Source: Vicugna pacos (taxonomy: Eukaryota > Chordata > Mammalia > Artiodactyla > Camelidae). Taken from it: a stretch of DNA of 64,000 nt. The position numbers and the translations under genes are program-made. Positions 1 to 12,530 of this stretch are shown one piece after another. The stretch lies in contig NC_133007.1 of assembly GCF_048564905.1 (NCBI RefSeq), forward strand, positions 1,798,001 to 1,862,000. The letters run 5' to 3'. The notes below the pieces were generated by a model that saw only the letters and a list, made by a program, of their open reading frames with translations, searched no databases and was not told the DNA's origin. The number at the start of each line of letters is the position of its first letter. Within the stretch, counting starts at the first letter, position 1.

Positions 1-136
1 GGGTTTCAAGATCTGACTCCAGAGTTTTTAGCAGGCCATACTGAATCCTAGCACAGAAAAATCAGATGGACTAGTGGTGAGAAATGTCCAGGAAAACTGC
101 AGTTATTCCACAACTTCTATAAGGACATACACTCAC

Positions 137-246
137 CTGCTGAAGGTGAATGTAGACCGCATTCTGGAGAAATTCGGAAGCTTCCCGGCTCCGCTTCGGG
201 ATGCCGAGGACAAGGACAGCTTGGAAGCATGCTTCTAACACAGTCA
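137..246 (-). pseudogene. TRAPPC9: TRAPPC9-like internal exon
   Basis: The minus strand reads an open 110-bp exon: two bases completing a Val codon, then [18 protein letters not shown] and on through [17 protein letters not shown]. From memory, human TRAPPC9 has VIELEACIKAVRVLAIQKR followed by [18 protein letters not shown] here, so about eight to ten of 36 residues differ. An AG acceptor lies at 247-248 and a consensus donor CAG|GTGAGT follows position 137. TRAPPC9 (NIBP) is a large scaffold subunit of TRAPP II, active in Golgi trafficking and NF-kB signalling. This exon is itself open with sound splice sites, but its divergence is high for a conserved gene, and the first coding exon of the same copy is frame-broken, so I group it with a duplicated pseudogene. 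A fast-evolving functional paralogue is the alternative. Confidence 0.78.
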
Positions 247-1417
247 CTGGCTTTCTTACACTGCAGGGGAATCGGAGGCCCCCAGTCAAGGGCAGAGATG
301 TTCCTGTCGTGTCTCACAGGCCGTGCCTCAGGGACTCAGTGCCCTGCAGCAGCCCGACCCCAGGCGAGGACCAGCAGCGTGGCCCACCCAAGCAGGAGGG
401 GCACTGTGCTTGAGAAAGCCCATCCCCGATGGGGGAAAGAGGAGCTGGTGGGTTTGAGTGAACCTGAAATTACCCACAGAAATCTGCCTGCATTCATTCA
501 AGTGATACAAACAAGAGTAGCAGGCTATTTAACAAAATTTCAATTGTCAGTGGAAATTTTGCATTTCCTTTCCGGTTGTCCCCTGCACTCTGAGACAGGC
601 TTAGGTTCTCTCACACCTGCAGCTCTGTGCAGTAGTTGTGAAGTCATTTTACTTTGCTGCAAGTGTCCTTACTCCCCGTTTCACATTTTCTGTCCTCTCT
701 TAACACAGTCGGATATCTTCCTGGATCTCTCACTGAGTTCCTTGCTCCTCCTCCTCAGATCCTGAGATAAAGGACAAGTGAAACACATGACCAGAAAAGG
801 TACCGTGGACTTGAACGAAGTCCTCAGTGACACCCTAGGTGAGTGCTGCCCACCCCTTACCATCGATTCTCAAGGTTCTGCCCAGGTTGACATCCAGCCC
901 AGAGAGGTGGCCCAGGCCAATTAAAAGCTATGTGGCTTGGGTGTGGTGACACGTACAGGAGCTGGTTCCGGAGCCAGGCCCCTCCCCACCTCTGCTCCCC
1001 TCTCTACCTAGGCTTGGCTGCCAAGCACTCAGTCTCCGTGATCTTATGTCCTACTCTTCAACTCTACTCCAAACCCTTTTCCTTTTCCTTTTTTCCCTAA
1101 TTATCCCCAGCTGGAGTGATTTTTCAATCGCAGTATCTGAAAAAAATTCCTGCAGCCAAAAAAGAGGTCTCCAGAGGTCAATTCCCATATGCTAGTTCCT
1201 GAAGAGAGCCCCTGGCTAGGGGGACCCTCACCAACACTCACGGGGCATCACACATGTTGCAGAGTCGGCCACCCCCAACAAGAGTTTGCTGTCACCCCAA
1301 TACCCGCACAGCATCCCTGCTCACAAAACTGTAGTTGGCCCACTTGTCAGTAAGAAGCAAAAATACAAAATTGCTCCTGTTTCTTACTAAAATTATCTAT
1401 GAACCTGAAAAGGGAAT
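247..1417. other. Intron-like DNA, nothing recognised
   Basis: On the minus strand this would be the intron upstream of the exon at 137-246. A plus-strand open frame over 229-765 resembles no family I know and has no codon pattern. No repeat was recognised here. Confidence 0.5.
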
Positions 1418-1954
1418 TGTAATAAAAAAGAACAATTTTGACTCTATGTTAGAATTGTTCTTTGGCTTTAAACATGTGCCCTGTTTTCTAGGCTCAAACT
1501 TGGTAGCTCTGCATGATTTGTAAAAGAAAGTTTCCTTTAGCCTGAAATCTACAGGAAAGCCTATTCTCCTGGCCCTGATCTTTAAAAATGTTAGCTCATC
1601 TGCACTTCTGTAGAGATGGCAAGTTGCAAAAAAGAGAATAACCTTGGTTTTTTTGGAGGTTTTACAGGGGCAACATGATTTAATCCACATGGATAGCTGC
1701 AAGAACAGCGGATTCAAAGGACAAACAATTTATACAGCAAGAAGTTTGCAACAAGCAACCACATCCCCGCACCTTTTTAGTATAAAAGGAGACAGAATTC
1801 TGACTTGGGGAAGATGGTTCTCCAGGACATCAGTCTGCCGTCTTCTGGGTCTGCCAGCATTGCAAATAAAGTCACTATTCCTTGCTCCAACACCTCATCT
1901 CCCGGTTTATTGGCCTGTCATGAGGCGAGCAGAACGAGCTTGGACTTGGTAACA
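1418..1954 (+). mobile_element. Solo ERV LTR fossil (ERV1-like), copy 1
   Basis: A retroviral LTR standing alone. It shares its whole length with 38,794-39,314 and, inverted, with 37,752-38,138. Visible parts are a TATA-like box near 1,781, an AATAAA signal near 1,865 and an AACA end. No internal retroviral sequence lies beside it, so it is a solo LTR. Substitution between copies suggests an old insertion. The family name was not determined; the class is assigned by overall look. Confidence 0.72.
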
Positions 1955-2604
1955 AAATGACTGCATTGGAGTTAGTATGTCTCCACTGTTTCCTCATTTC
2001 CAATATGCAACATGCACATCATTTATGATCTAGTGCAAATAATTCATCAAAGACAACAACAAAAAGAAACTATACTCACCTAGCTATCAACACTGAAGTC
2101 ACATCCTGTCAATTTTATATGCTGTTTAACAACACAATGGAAAAACCTAACATAGGGAGCTGATTCCACGGAAGTAAAATTATTTCTACTCCTTCAATAC
2201 TTTTTCTTTTCTTTTCTATTTTATTTTGTTTTGCTTATTGAAAGGAAAATAAAATTCAAATCATTTTATTTCACATATTTTTGTTATAGCTACATTCTTT
2301 AAATACTACAAAGAAATAAATTGCAAAAAAAATTGTTCATATATTATTATAATGATATATACACAATCAATGGGGATTAGGAAGGGAATGGACATTTACT
2401 AAAAATCCACTGCAATCCAGTCTTTTACAAGCATATCCTGGAATATAAGCTCTATGATCCAGGGGGCCCCACCCACATTATCACTGCTGAGTCCCTTAGT
2501 AATCAACTACTAAGGCACCAGCATAGAACCATGTGATCAGTATTTTAGGAATAAATGAGGGAATTAGCTCATTCAATTCTAAAACAAACACCCTAAAATA
2601 AATA

Positions 2605-2722
2605 CTGAACTTATTTACAGATAAAGAAAATTGGAACCCAAAACAGTAAAGTTACTTCCCAAAGGTCACAAAGCTAATAACTGGTAAAGACAAGATTTGA
2701 ACTCATATGCCTGATTCTAAAA
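2605..2722 (-). repeat. MIR SINE
   Basis: Reads as the reverse complement of the MIR core: 'tttacagataaagaaaatt', then 'aaggtcacaaagctaataac' and 'gatttgaactcat'. It is ancient and strongly diverged. Confidence 0.75.
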
Positions 2723-3438
2723 ACTAAGGTTGAAATCCCATTCGACTGGGGAGGGTCCAGCAGCCCAGTCTATCACCCTATTTTTATTCAGATCTAGCCT
2801 TAGACAGCCTGAGACAGCACCCCATTCCTATGGAACTCGAGGGCAAATGATAACAATTAAGATTTTATATCCAACAGTTTGTTAGGTTTCATTTATATAT
2901 AGTGTCAGCAGGTCAGCAGAAAAACTCTGGAAAATATGAGTGGGTCCAGAGCTTTTTGCTGATTAGTAACTCAGTCTTTCAAGACATAGTGACCTTCCCA
3001 TGAGAGGCCACATGGACATAAACTAAAGGCAGCTGAGCAATGAAAACTAACAAGACCCTGGAAATCAAGCAAGAAGGATGCCTGCCATCCCCCACCCAGT
3101 TGCCTCTTCACCCGCATGGACACGATGGCAGGAGACCTAGGTTATTGTCCAAGTTACACCATCATGGATTCTCACCCATAAAAAGTTATGATTCTATGCT
3201 GTCTAAAGTAGTTTAAAACTCAAATATGATAACACCAATTTCTCAGCAGAATATCTATGTCTCCACTTCCTCTCTTCTAATAGGAGAATATTTCTATGGA
3301 CACAAAGCAGAAATCCATTTTAAAAAACCATGCACGAAGCCAGGCGAAATTCTGCTCAAGAGACTTTGCTCTCACACTCAGTAAATGAAAACTCAGAAAA
3401 AGTGGTCCTTCTCCCTCAGCAAATGGGAAGTAGCCTGA

Positions 3439-3493
3439 TGTGTGTGTGTGTGTGTGTTTGCACGTGTGTGTGTGTTTGCACGTGTGTGTGTGT
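3439..3493. repeat. (GT)n microsatellite with duplicated block
   Basis: A run of alternating GT, interrupted twice by 'tttgcac'. The block 'tttgcacgtgtgtgtgtg' appears twice in tandem, so the tract grew by an 18-bp duplication as well as by slippage. Confidence 0.9.
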
Positions 3494-3884
3494 AAGTCAA
3501 ATACAATCAAGTCTGGGATGTGTACACTTTTTTTATGTGAATGTCATTTCATGGGGATGAGCCAACTTTTAAATTAATTTGTATCTAGTGTTCTGAGAGA
3601 GTCTCAGGCTCTTGGTGGAGGAGGTGAAAGGGGAGAGTAAAAGGAGAAAAGAGGTACATGAAGCAAAGAAGTAAGAGTACTGCCATGGAAAGGCAAGACG
3701 TTAGTTTTTTTCTTCCTTGCACCACATACAAATTAGGGACTCGCTTTCCCCTGATGAATTATTGAGCACTGAGTTGCAGAAGAGGCGACAGCTCATTTCT
3801 CACTGAGCTTGTGACTGTACATGGCATCTTATAGACACAAATCATTTACCATGATCAAACACTCTAGCAGCAAGCCGTAATTCT

Positions 3885-4005
3885 CCTGTTTTGAGAGACA
3901 AGAAAGCAGGAGCTCAAACAGGATATATAACTTGACAAAAGTCAGAGGACCAGTAAACTAAAGAGGATGAATTCAAACTCAGAGTTGAATGCAGAGTCTG
4001 ATCTT
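3885..4005 (-). repeat. MIR SINE fragment
   Basis: The order of elements fits an inverted MIR: a 'gagacaagaaagcaggagc' block, 'aacttgacaaaagtcagagg', then 'gaattcaaactcagag'. Strongly diverged. Confidence 0.5.
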
Positions 4006-4559
4006 CCCACTCCCAGGACTGGAAAATCCTTAACACACAGGCTCCCCAGCTCCCCTTCAGTGTTCCTGGCACCAAGCATTTCCCATGGCATTGGTCACCA
4101 GTTCTCACAGACACAGCGCTCTGTGCAGCCAATGACCTTGATCAGACCTTGATCATCTACCTGCCACGCCCACCAGGCTTCACCATACAGGCAGGAAAGC
4201 TGGCTTTCAAGTGCATACAAAGCCATCCTTGGTCTAACCTGGGCTCTTCTGTGGCTCCTCCAGCTAAAGGCAGCCATGAAACTGCTCACAGTTTGTACAT
4301 GAGCCACACTACCTCTCTCCATTTGTCTCCCCGCCTATATTACTTAGCTATGACCATTTTGAGAATCTTGGACACAAATTTTTAGAAACAAAAAAGAAAG
4401 GATTCTGGAACAAGTACTTAATACTTACAAGTTTAAATGACAAGTTACAAAGTGAGTATTTACAAACCGATTCTTCCTTTCTAAATGTCAGTTTTAAGCA
4501 TTTAAAAATATAATAGTAAAAAATTCTCACTTACAAAATTGACAAAAACATAAACAATC

Positions 4560-6560
4560 TGGAATAAATTCAAAAATAATGCCCATGTTGTAAATGGAGA
4601 AACTTTAGGACTCTCCTGGGGGGTAAAGTAAGATGTGTGAATATAGAAACATCAACAAATTGCATGGAGGAAAGCAGTTTTGTAAAGATGTATGTTCTCA
4701 TTAAATAATTCAAAACTTACTAAAAAATCCCATGAAAAATCCAATCTGATTTTTTTAACTTGAACAAAATATTTTGGAATTCTTCAGGAATAATAAAGCC
4801 ATAATACTAGACAAGAAAATTTGGGATGGAAGAAAAGAATCAAAAAAAGTTCAGACTGACAATTATTAAATAAAGTTTTACAATATGTAAGATATGGTGC
4901 TGGAGTAAGTAAGGCAGATTGACAGAAGAGAACCATGAGCTCAAAAAGAGACTGTAGTGTACATAAGTATTTTGTACAGGTGGGATTTCAAATCAAAGAG
5001 AAAAGTATGACTTCAATAATTGTCCTGAGACAATCAGAGAATCACCTGGAAAGAATAAATTCTATTCCTCTCATAAGGACCACAAGATAAATTACAGACC
5101 GTGATGTAAATATTAAAAAGTACTAATAACAGCAAATACAACACTTTGCTCTTATTAACTCAACTTACCCTTACATTAACAAGTACTACTATCATCCCCA
5201 TCTTAGAGATTTAAAAAAAAACCTACAGAAGAGATTTATTCCATTATAAGAAAGTATTTCTAAGAATAATGTCAAAGATAAAACCCATAAGGAAGACATT
5301 TACTATCATAAGAATATTTTGAGACACAACCAAAATAAAAATCCTCCTGAACAAAATGAAAGGCAAGAAATGACAAAAAAAAAGCTCTGTGATACATGTT
5401 GATGAAGACAAGAAGTTAATGTTCATAACATACAAACAGCTGTCACAAAGCAACAAGATGGTCCCTCACTTAAATGTGTGCAAAGGACAAAAGGAATCAT
5501 TCATTTTAAAAAATTCAAATGGCTAATGTGTAAAAAGTGCTCAATACCTCACTGGTCATCAAATGCAAACTAAAATAATGAAAAAGCACTTTTGCTCGTC
5601 ATGTGCGCAAATATTTTTAATAGATATTCTAGCTAGTGTCCATCTGTGGGAGAACAAACCATGAGCGACATTTTCGGAGGACGACATGTCCATGGATATG
5701 TAAACCCTGAAAAACGTACGTACACACTGACTCAACACCACTTCTAGGAATCGTTTCCTTTAGGAAAAAGAAAAATTCAGTCCAAAAAGATGTATCAGTC
5801 AGGGAATTTACACAGCACTGTTTACAATGGTGGGAAGAAAAACTGAAGTGAAATAATATCCAGCAATAGAGAATTGGTTACATAAGTAATTGTGCATCTT
5901 TTCATTCCCCAATGGAGAAGGAATTTCTAGAGTCACTTGAAAGGAGTCTGTGATGAATGTAAATGTCACATCCAGGGACTAAATTTCCAGAAGCCTTAAC
6001 TAAAGGAATACTCATACAAGATCACAGGAATGTCTGTACAAGAAGGATGCCAGTCAAACATCCTTTCTGACAGTGGAAAATGGAGAAAACTTAACTGTCC
6101 ACCATCAAGACAATGATGTGGTAAATCACGGCGAGATGCGAGCACTGAGGGTGCCGGCGTTTCACCGTGGTCCAGGGCCTTGTCCACAGCATTCTCCCAT
6201 CAAAAGTGTGCGTGGACAAGAGACCACAGCCGCACATCAGGAGACCCCTCCAATGTATCTGAAAGGATCGGGTGAGTCTTTAGTGGGTGGACGTCTATGA
6301 TATACACCTGAGTGAATAAAGCGAGCTGCAGAAAAACATATAGCATGGCCTTATTTTTCAATAAAGATTATATACACACAGGTATACATAGAATACTCAT
6401 ATGTGTGTAAATATGTATGTCATAGGCATAAAGGTCATGAAATATATATACCAATTTTCAACAGCTTTTATCCTCATGAAATAAGGGGAAGGGAGTTAGG
6501 GGCCTTCCTGTACCACCACAGTTCTCTTTTCAGTATTTCACTTAAGTATACTTGGAATTT
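4560..6560 (+). mobile_element. Old L1/HAL1-type LINE remnants
   Basis: A-rich plus strand with pieces that resemble the ORF2 end and 3' UTR of ancient L1. Examples are 'ctggtcatcaaatgcaaac' near 5,551, 'cacttctaggaatcg' near 5,740, and a 'tttacaatggtgggaag' block near 5,820. No frame of useful length survives. The limits are approximate and several fragments may be involved. A diverged MIR may lie at about 5,130-5,210. Confidence 0.5.
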
Positions 6561-9500
6561 AAAAGTTTATTTAAGTCTGAAGTAAAGCGGACGATGCCTC
6601 CACAAGACAGAATGCTATACTGGTCATCAAAAATCATGCCAGGGGAGATAGAATATTGTAGAAAAGCATATAATAAGCCGCATGGAAACTGGAGGTGTCC
6701 ACACAGAAAACAGGCACAGAGTGCTCTCTGGTTTTTTATGACAGAGGTGATACTCAATGACGAAATGATAGAAAAAAGACGTTAATGTGTTAATTATTAT
6801 CTTTGATTAGCGGGACCAGGATAGCCCCTTTTGCCACCTTTTTCAGACATATTATTTTAAATGCATTCTTTTTCATCTGAAAAAAGCATTTTCAGGTGTG
6901 TAGTACCACGCATTGGAGAATAATACATGAATACTTAGAGAAACAAGTAAGTAGGAGACAAGGCAGCAGCGTCACACAATGTACAACGGGCGATCCTGAT
7001 TAACACCACGCAGTTACATAAGGACCCACAAAGTGAGAGCACCTGCTGTAACAGGGCGCGGCCCCCTTCTATTTGTCAGCAGTGTCTTCAGGGCTGAGGC
7101 AGTTCTGAGCACGGTCAGTGTCAGTGATGGTGTCTGGATGGATGCTACTGGGGGTGAGGGCACCTGCAAGCCGAGAGGAAGAACAGAAATCATCCTCTGC
7201 CTTTTCTGTCTTGTTTCTCTGTTACTTTAAGAGAGGCATTTATAAGATAAACTGTGTATCTTCCCAAATGAAATTTCAGTAATGAAACCGTTTTTAAAAT
7301 CTTCACAGCTTATATTCTGCCTATAAGTGTTTTTTCAACGAAGATCATATTTATTAAATGTTAATTAACTCAGTTAATTAACTTCCTGTTGAAACATTTT
7401 AGTAAAGAACGTGAAATGCCGTATGTAAAAGAACCACACCTGCAGTGACTAGCTCAGCTGTCTTGACGGCAGTGCAGTCAGCCCCCACTATCCCGTGGCC
7501 CAGAGCTCCTGATGCTGGTAAGAGAGCACGCTGATTCCTCAGATGGAGAGAAACTGTGAAAGCATTTTTTGAACTCTACAGAACTGACAAAACATAACTG
7601 ACAAATCCCAGGCTCCTTTGAGGCTGTCATTTTTGGTTTCTGGCCAACCCCCGTCAATGAGCAGAACCACCCCAATCCCGAGCCATGGGACTCATGTGGG
7701 GAGGAGTTTTGGAGAAATTTCCAGGTATAGAATGTAACCAACTATACGTAGAACTCTCACAAAATAAAAAATGCAATACTCTGATTTTGGAAGACACTCA
7801 AAATATTCTTCTAAGCCTAAGTAGCTCAGCCACTTATTTATTTCACAGCCAGTAAGCGTCTCCCACAAGCCCTGTATCCCTGTGTCTGCTGGCAGCCTCA
7901 GGCACACTCTTGCTGTCCATCTTGTAAGTCACAGGGAAGAGGCGTGTGTCTCACGCCTACAACCCTCACACAGGCTCGCCTCCTAGCCTCACTGTATGAA
8001 TTTGGTCCCATTTTCTCACCTGTTTATTTGATATCGGTTCTTCTGTAAGCTGCCTGAAATGCGTTTTGGAACATGTCAGAAGAATCAGTGGGTAGATAAA
8101 TGGACAGATTGAGAGGTAAAAATGGGCAGACAGACTTCAAGAAAAGGGGAACAAAGAAAATTTCCTATGCAAAACCCTCTTCTAGTCAGGGAAGGAAACC
8201 ACCACGGAGAAGTGTGAAGAGGCAGGTAGCTTAGGACTGTTTCCTGAATTCCATGAAAAGTCACACCAAGAGATGAGAGGGTAGAACTTACATAGTAAAA
8301 GAAAAAAGCATGCGTGCTTGAAAAATATATCTACAATATGTACTTTCTAAACAATAGATTCAAATCAGCAGGGCCCAATAACACTATCCTTGTGTGTTTA
8401 TAGAAGTGAGAATCCCATCTCCAAACCACAAGGCATCCCTTTGGAGCACTGAGAGTCTACACGGGGTGGTCATAAAGCCATCACCGCAAAAGCTATGCGA
8501 TCCTGCACTTACAAGTAAAGAGCAGCTGTGCTCGGGCTGCCCACGCGCATCATTTACACCCCACAGCACCTCTAAGGGGGGGACGCCTAGGGAGCCCCGT
8601 CTCTGCAGGACAGAAAACCAGTTCTGGAGAGGCTAAGCCGACCTACCATTTCTCCATCTCACAGGACTGGTCACTCCAGAGCAGGACTCGAACTCGGACC
8701 CACGTTTGTAACCACGGTACTACCGTGATTTGTGTGCTGTTTGTGTGTATAATACATTTGTTTCTAGCATGAAAGGGTATTTAATAAATGATCCATTGTC
8801 TTGTCTATGTCATTAGCTCACAATCAATCTTTAAACTGTTGAATTGTACTCTTTTCCCCTGGAGAAAGGAACGGAAACAGCGGGGTTCAGAATGAGGTGG
8901 GGCTCCATTCTTTATCTGGTACCTCATCTCATCCAAGTCCCCAACCAGGGAGAAGGAGCAAATGTTCTCTTCATCTTTTAAAGAGAGGGCTTCACTGATG
9001 GTGATTTACTCAACTCCAAAACCAAGGCTGGGGAAAGGGCACATGCAGCAACTAGAGCAGTATCAGCTGTAGGAAGGCGAAAAGAGCTCATGGGGGAGTT
9101 CAAGGGGCAGCTGATTTAGTTTCAATCGATAAAACAATAACACACTCTAAAAATAATAGCATACAATGGATTTGCTGTTTCTTGACATCTAGCAAGTTTC
9201 CACAGCCCACATGTAACATTATCGTGAACCAGTGAAAGGAAGAGTCCACAGACAGGAAAAATCAATGCCACAGGAATGCTGAAACCCAGGCTGGAGGAAA
9301 GGAAAAGAAAGGGCATAGTTAAGAAGTGGGGAAAGGCTGGGAAAAAAATCATCACAATGACTCTCAAGCATCAGTCTAGAATCATATAATCATTCATACA
9401 AGAGAGAGTTACTGAGATCCTATTCTGTGCAAGATTGTACAGCAGGCAAAGCAAGAGCGAAGCGTCCATGGTGGCAGCAAGTTGCGGGGCTCAAATACAC

Positions 9501-11285
9501 TTCTGATCCCGGTACCTTGCACACTTGTGCTCAGTATAAAGGCAAAGAAAAAAAAGTAAAATAATACTTGTAAACTCAAAGCATTGTTGAAACAAAAGTT
9601 AAAGAAGACCTAAATTACAGGACAGACACTCCACGCACATTCCTCTATCAAAAGACAGCGCTCTTCGGATGGCAGTGCTCCCCAAGGCGATACGTATACT
9701 CAACATGGCTTCGATAACAATCCCTGCGGGCTCCTCTGCAGTAACTGACTATCTGCTGCTACAATTCATATGGGAATTCGAGGGTCTCAGTAACCAAAAC
9801 GTACTTGGAAAAGAAGAATAACGTGAGAGGACTTGTAATTCTCAATTTCAAACCTTACAACTGTATCTCTAGGTGAGATTAGAGGCCATTGTGAAGTTAT
9901 TGCTATGTTTATCCTTATTTTCTAAATTCTCTACAATGAATATAACTGTTACAATAAGAAAAATGAAAAGTAATTTATCCTTTAAAACATGCACACTGAT
10001 TCATTCATTCAGAAAAAATTATTTTATCAATAAAGATATAAACAAATATCTAGTGAAAAAGGACTACTTAAAAACAAGAGTGCATTTTCATTTTTCATTA
10101 ATTGAAAACTGAATAGCACAAACACGTCAAGTTTCTAGGGAGACCAATGCAACATATTAATAGTTATTTTCAAAAATTCTAATTGAACAATGAAAACTCA
10201 GGAAAGGGAAAATCGTGATTGACAGCCAACTGCAAACACATGGAGATCAAAGGCCTAGAAATCACAGTTCCTTTAACTCTACTACTAACTCAATAGGAGA
10301 GGACATTCCTCACTGACGGGACAGTGGAATCCCATGCATAAGACAGGATACACAGTACAAACTGCACTAGAATTGGGGGTGATTTTCTTAGAAGAATTCT
10401 AAAGTTACAAAATTGCTAAAAAACTATTAAAACACTGACAGAAAGATTAAAACAGTCATATATATTATATAGAAACATATGAAGTCTGCTCCCATGTTGC
10501 ATAGAAATACAAACATATTTGTTCATTTATGGGCACTGATTACTTTATTGCAGGTAGAAATTTCAACTAAAACAAGTAATCAATATTACACTCCTCTTGT
10601 TAAATCTAGTTGATAAATTATTCTGCTATGTAACCATAATGTGTCTAAGATAGATCTAAAATTAGTGAAAAAATTCTTCTTATGGTTTTTTGAACTATTC
10701 TCAAAATTCAAAGCTTAATTTTAAAACATATCTGAGCAGTAATTCTATATTACCTTTTCCCTCGTGAAATGAACAACACAGTCTTTTGTCAAAATTCTGT
10801 CCTTACAATGATTCACGAGCACCTAATCCTCACAAAACTGCTGGACAGCAAGGCACTATCCAGACACTGTGACCGAACAAATGAAACACAAGGAAGACAG
10901 TGACCCTATTCTGGAGGGCTTATAGTCTGTGTCAACACCGGGGTTTTTATTTGATTGGTTTGATTGGTTGACAAAATAAAATCAATCAAGTACCTTCTTT
11001 TTTGAGCATTCTGTAAGTCATGACTGTTTTTAGTGTCAAGAGCAGGAAAGACTTAATCATGACTTGATTAGTTCAACTAGCAACAATCATCACTGGAGTG
11101 TGAGTAATAAAGAAGTTAACTGATAGCAATGCTTCTGCCTACATGAGACCTAAAATAAGCCTACACTGATCTCTATCAGGACAATGAGGAGATGAGGTCC
11201 CCAATGAGAAAACAAACTAACAAGAAATCAAAAAAGTAAAGACTTTTTCATTAACGATTCCTGGAAAGAGTGGAGCATCTTCCTG
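6561..11285. other. Intron-like DNA, few recognisable repeats
   Basis: AT-rich unique DNA within the presumed large intron of the TRAPPC9-like copy. Apart from a MIR at 8,560-8,700 and a duplicated GTTAATTAAC site at 7,360-7,382, I see no exon with splice signals and no RNA gene. None of the open frames here resembles a known protein. Confidence 0.45.
8560..8700 (-). repeat. MIR SINE fragment
   Basis: Contains 'gcaggactcgaactcgg', the inverted MIR B-box block, preceded by a diverged 'cacaggactggtcactcc' segment and a degraded core. Confidence 0.55.
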
Positions 11286-11289
11286 GTGG

Positions 11290-11470
11290 TGAAGAGCTCA
11301 GATGCTATGGAAAAACATGAGGGTCTGAATTCCCACAGCACTGGGTAGCTGTGACACTGATATGTCAGTCAAATTCTCTGTATCTCAGTCTCCGATGCAT
11401 AGACTGGGGACAACAACAGCACCCGTCTCCTAGAACGGTCCTAAGAAATAAGTTATTTTATATATACAAG
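11290..11470 (+). repeat. MIR SINE
   Basis: Plus-strand MIR order is visible: 'gtggtgaagagctcagatgc', 'gggtctgaattcccacagc', 'gctgtgacactgatatgtc', 'ctctgtatctcagtctcc' and 'agactggggacaacaacag'. Confidence 0.8.
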
Positions 11471-11499
11471 TTTAAATAAAATACGTCAGATATTAAATG

Positions 11500-12530
11500 T
11501 TACCCCAAAAGCACAAGGTAAAATGAAAACAGAGATAAATTGGAGTTCATTAAAATTTAAAACTTTGCTTCAAAGGACACCATCCAGAAAGTGGAAAAAC
11601 AACAGAGAGGAGAAAATTTTTTCAAATCATTTATCTGATAAGGAATTTGGATCTCAAACAAACAAACAAAATTCCACAGCTCAACAATATAAAGGCAACT
11701 CAATTAAAAAATGAATAAAGGATCTGAAAACATATTTTTCAAGGAAAATAAACAAATGGCCAATAAGCACAATGAAACAATGTTCAATAACACTAGCTCT
11801 AAAGGAAATCAAGTCAAAACCACTAGGAGAAATCGCTTCATACTCACTACAATAGGTTATAATCAGAAAAAGGGTAACAAGCTCTAATGAGAACACAGAG
11901 GAAGCGGAGCGTGCAGTCCATGCTGGTGAGGACGTAACACAACGTGGCCACTTTGGAAAACAGCCTGGCACGTCCTCAGAGAGTTGAACATTTGGTTTCT
12001 GAATAACCCAGCAATTCTGCTTCCTGGGCACACAAGTAAGAGAAGTGAAAACAAATGTTCACATAAAAAATCCTACAGGAATATTCACAGCGCCATTAAG
12101 ATTCAGAGCCAAAAAACAGAAACAACACAAATGTCTATCACGTGATGAATGGGTAAACACAGGGGCCCAGCCATAGAGTGGAATATTATTCAGCAATAGC
12201 AAAGCATATAGTACTGACCCAGGCCACAACGTGGACAAACATTGAAAACGTTATTCAGTGTGAAAGAAGTCTAGTCACAATAGACGGTTCCAGTTACATG
12301 AAGTGACTCGATTTGCACAAAATGTTCAGCACAGGCAAATCCACAGAGAGAGAAGAGTGGCTCCCTGGGGCTGCGGGATGGGAAGTTGGGAATGTCTGTT
12401 TATGCATACGGGGTTTCCTGTTGGGGGATGAAAATGTTCTAAGATTGAATGGGATGCACAATTCTGGGAATAGAGTAAAATCCACTGTACATTTTAATGG
12501 GTGAATTGTATTAAAACTGTTAAGAACATA
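11500..12530 (+). mobile_element. Old L1 (L1M-type) 3' end
   Basis: The order matches the last part of L1 ORF2 and its 3' UTR: 'gacaccatccagaaagtgg', 'ccactttggaaaacagcctg', 'cccagcaattctgcttcc', 'acacaaatgtctatcac', 'gtggaatattattcagcaat', and finally 'aatgggtgaattgtatta'. Many stops break the frame, so it is a dead, 5'-truncated copy of an ancient L1M-type family. Confidence 0.85.

Noticed and set aside
229-765. 178-codon plus-strand frame
   Set aside because: Lies opposite and beyond the TRAPPC9-like exon, with no family resemblance and no splice logic.
788-841. Possible small exon reading MTRKGTVDLNEVLSDTLG before a GTGAGT donor
   Set aside because: No acceptor or homologue that I recognise; a single donor-like site is common by chance.
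1397-1717. 106-codon minus-strand frame
   Set aside because: Falls within the LTR fossil on the opposite strand; not a gene.
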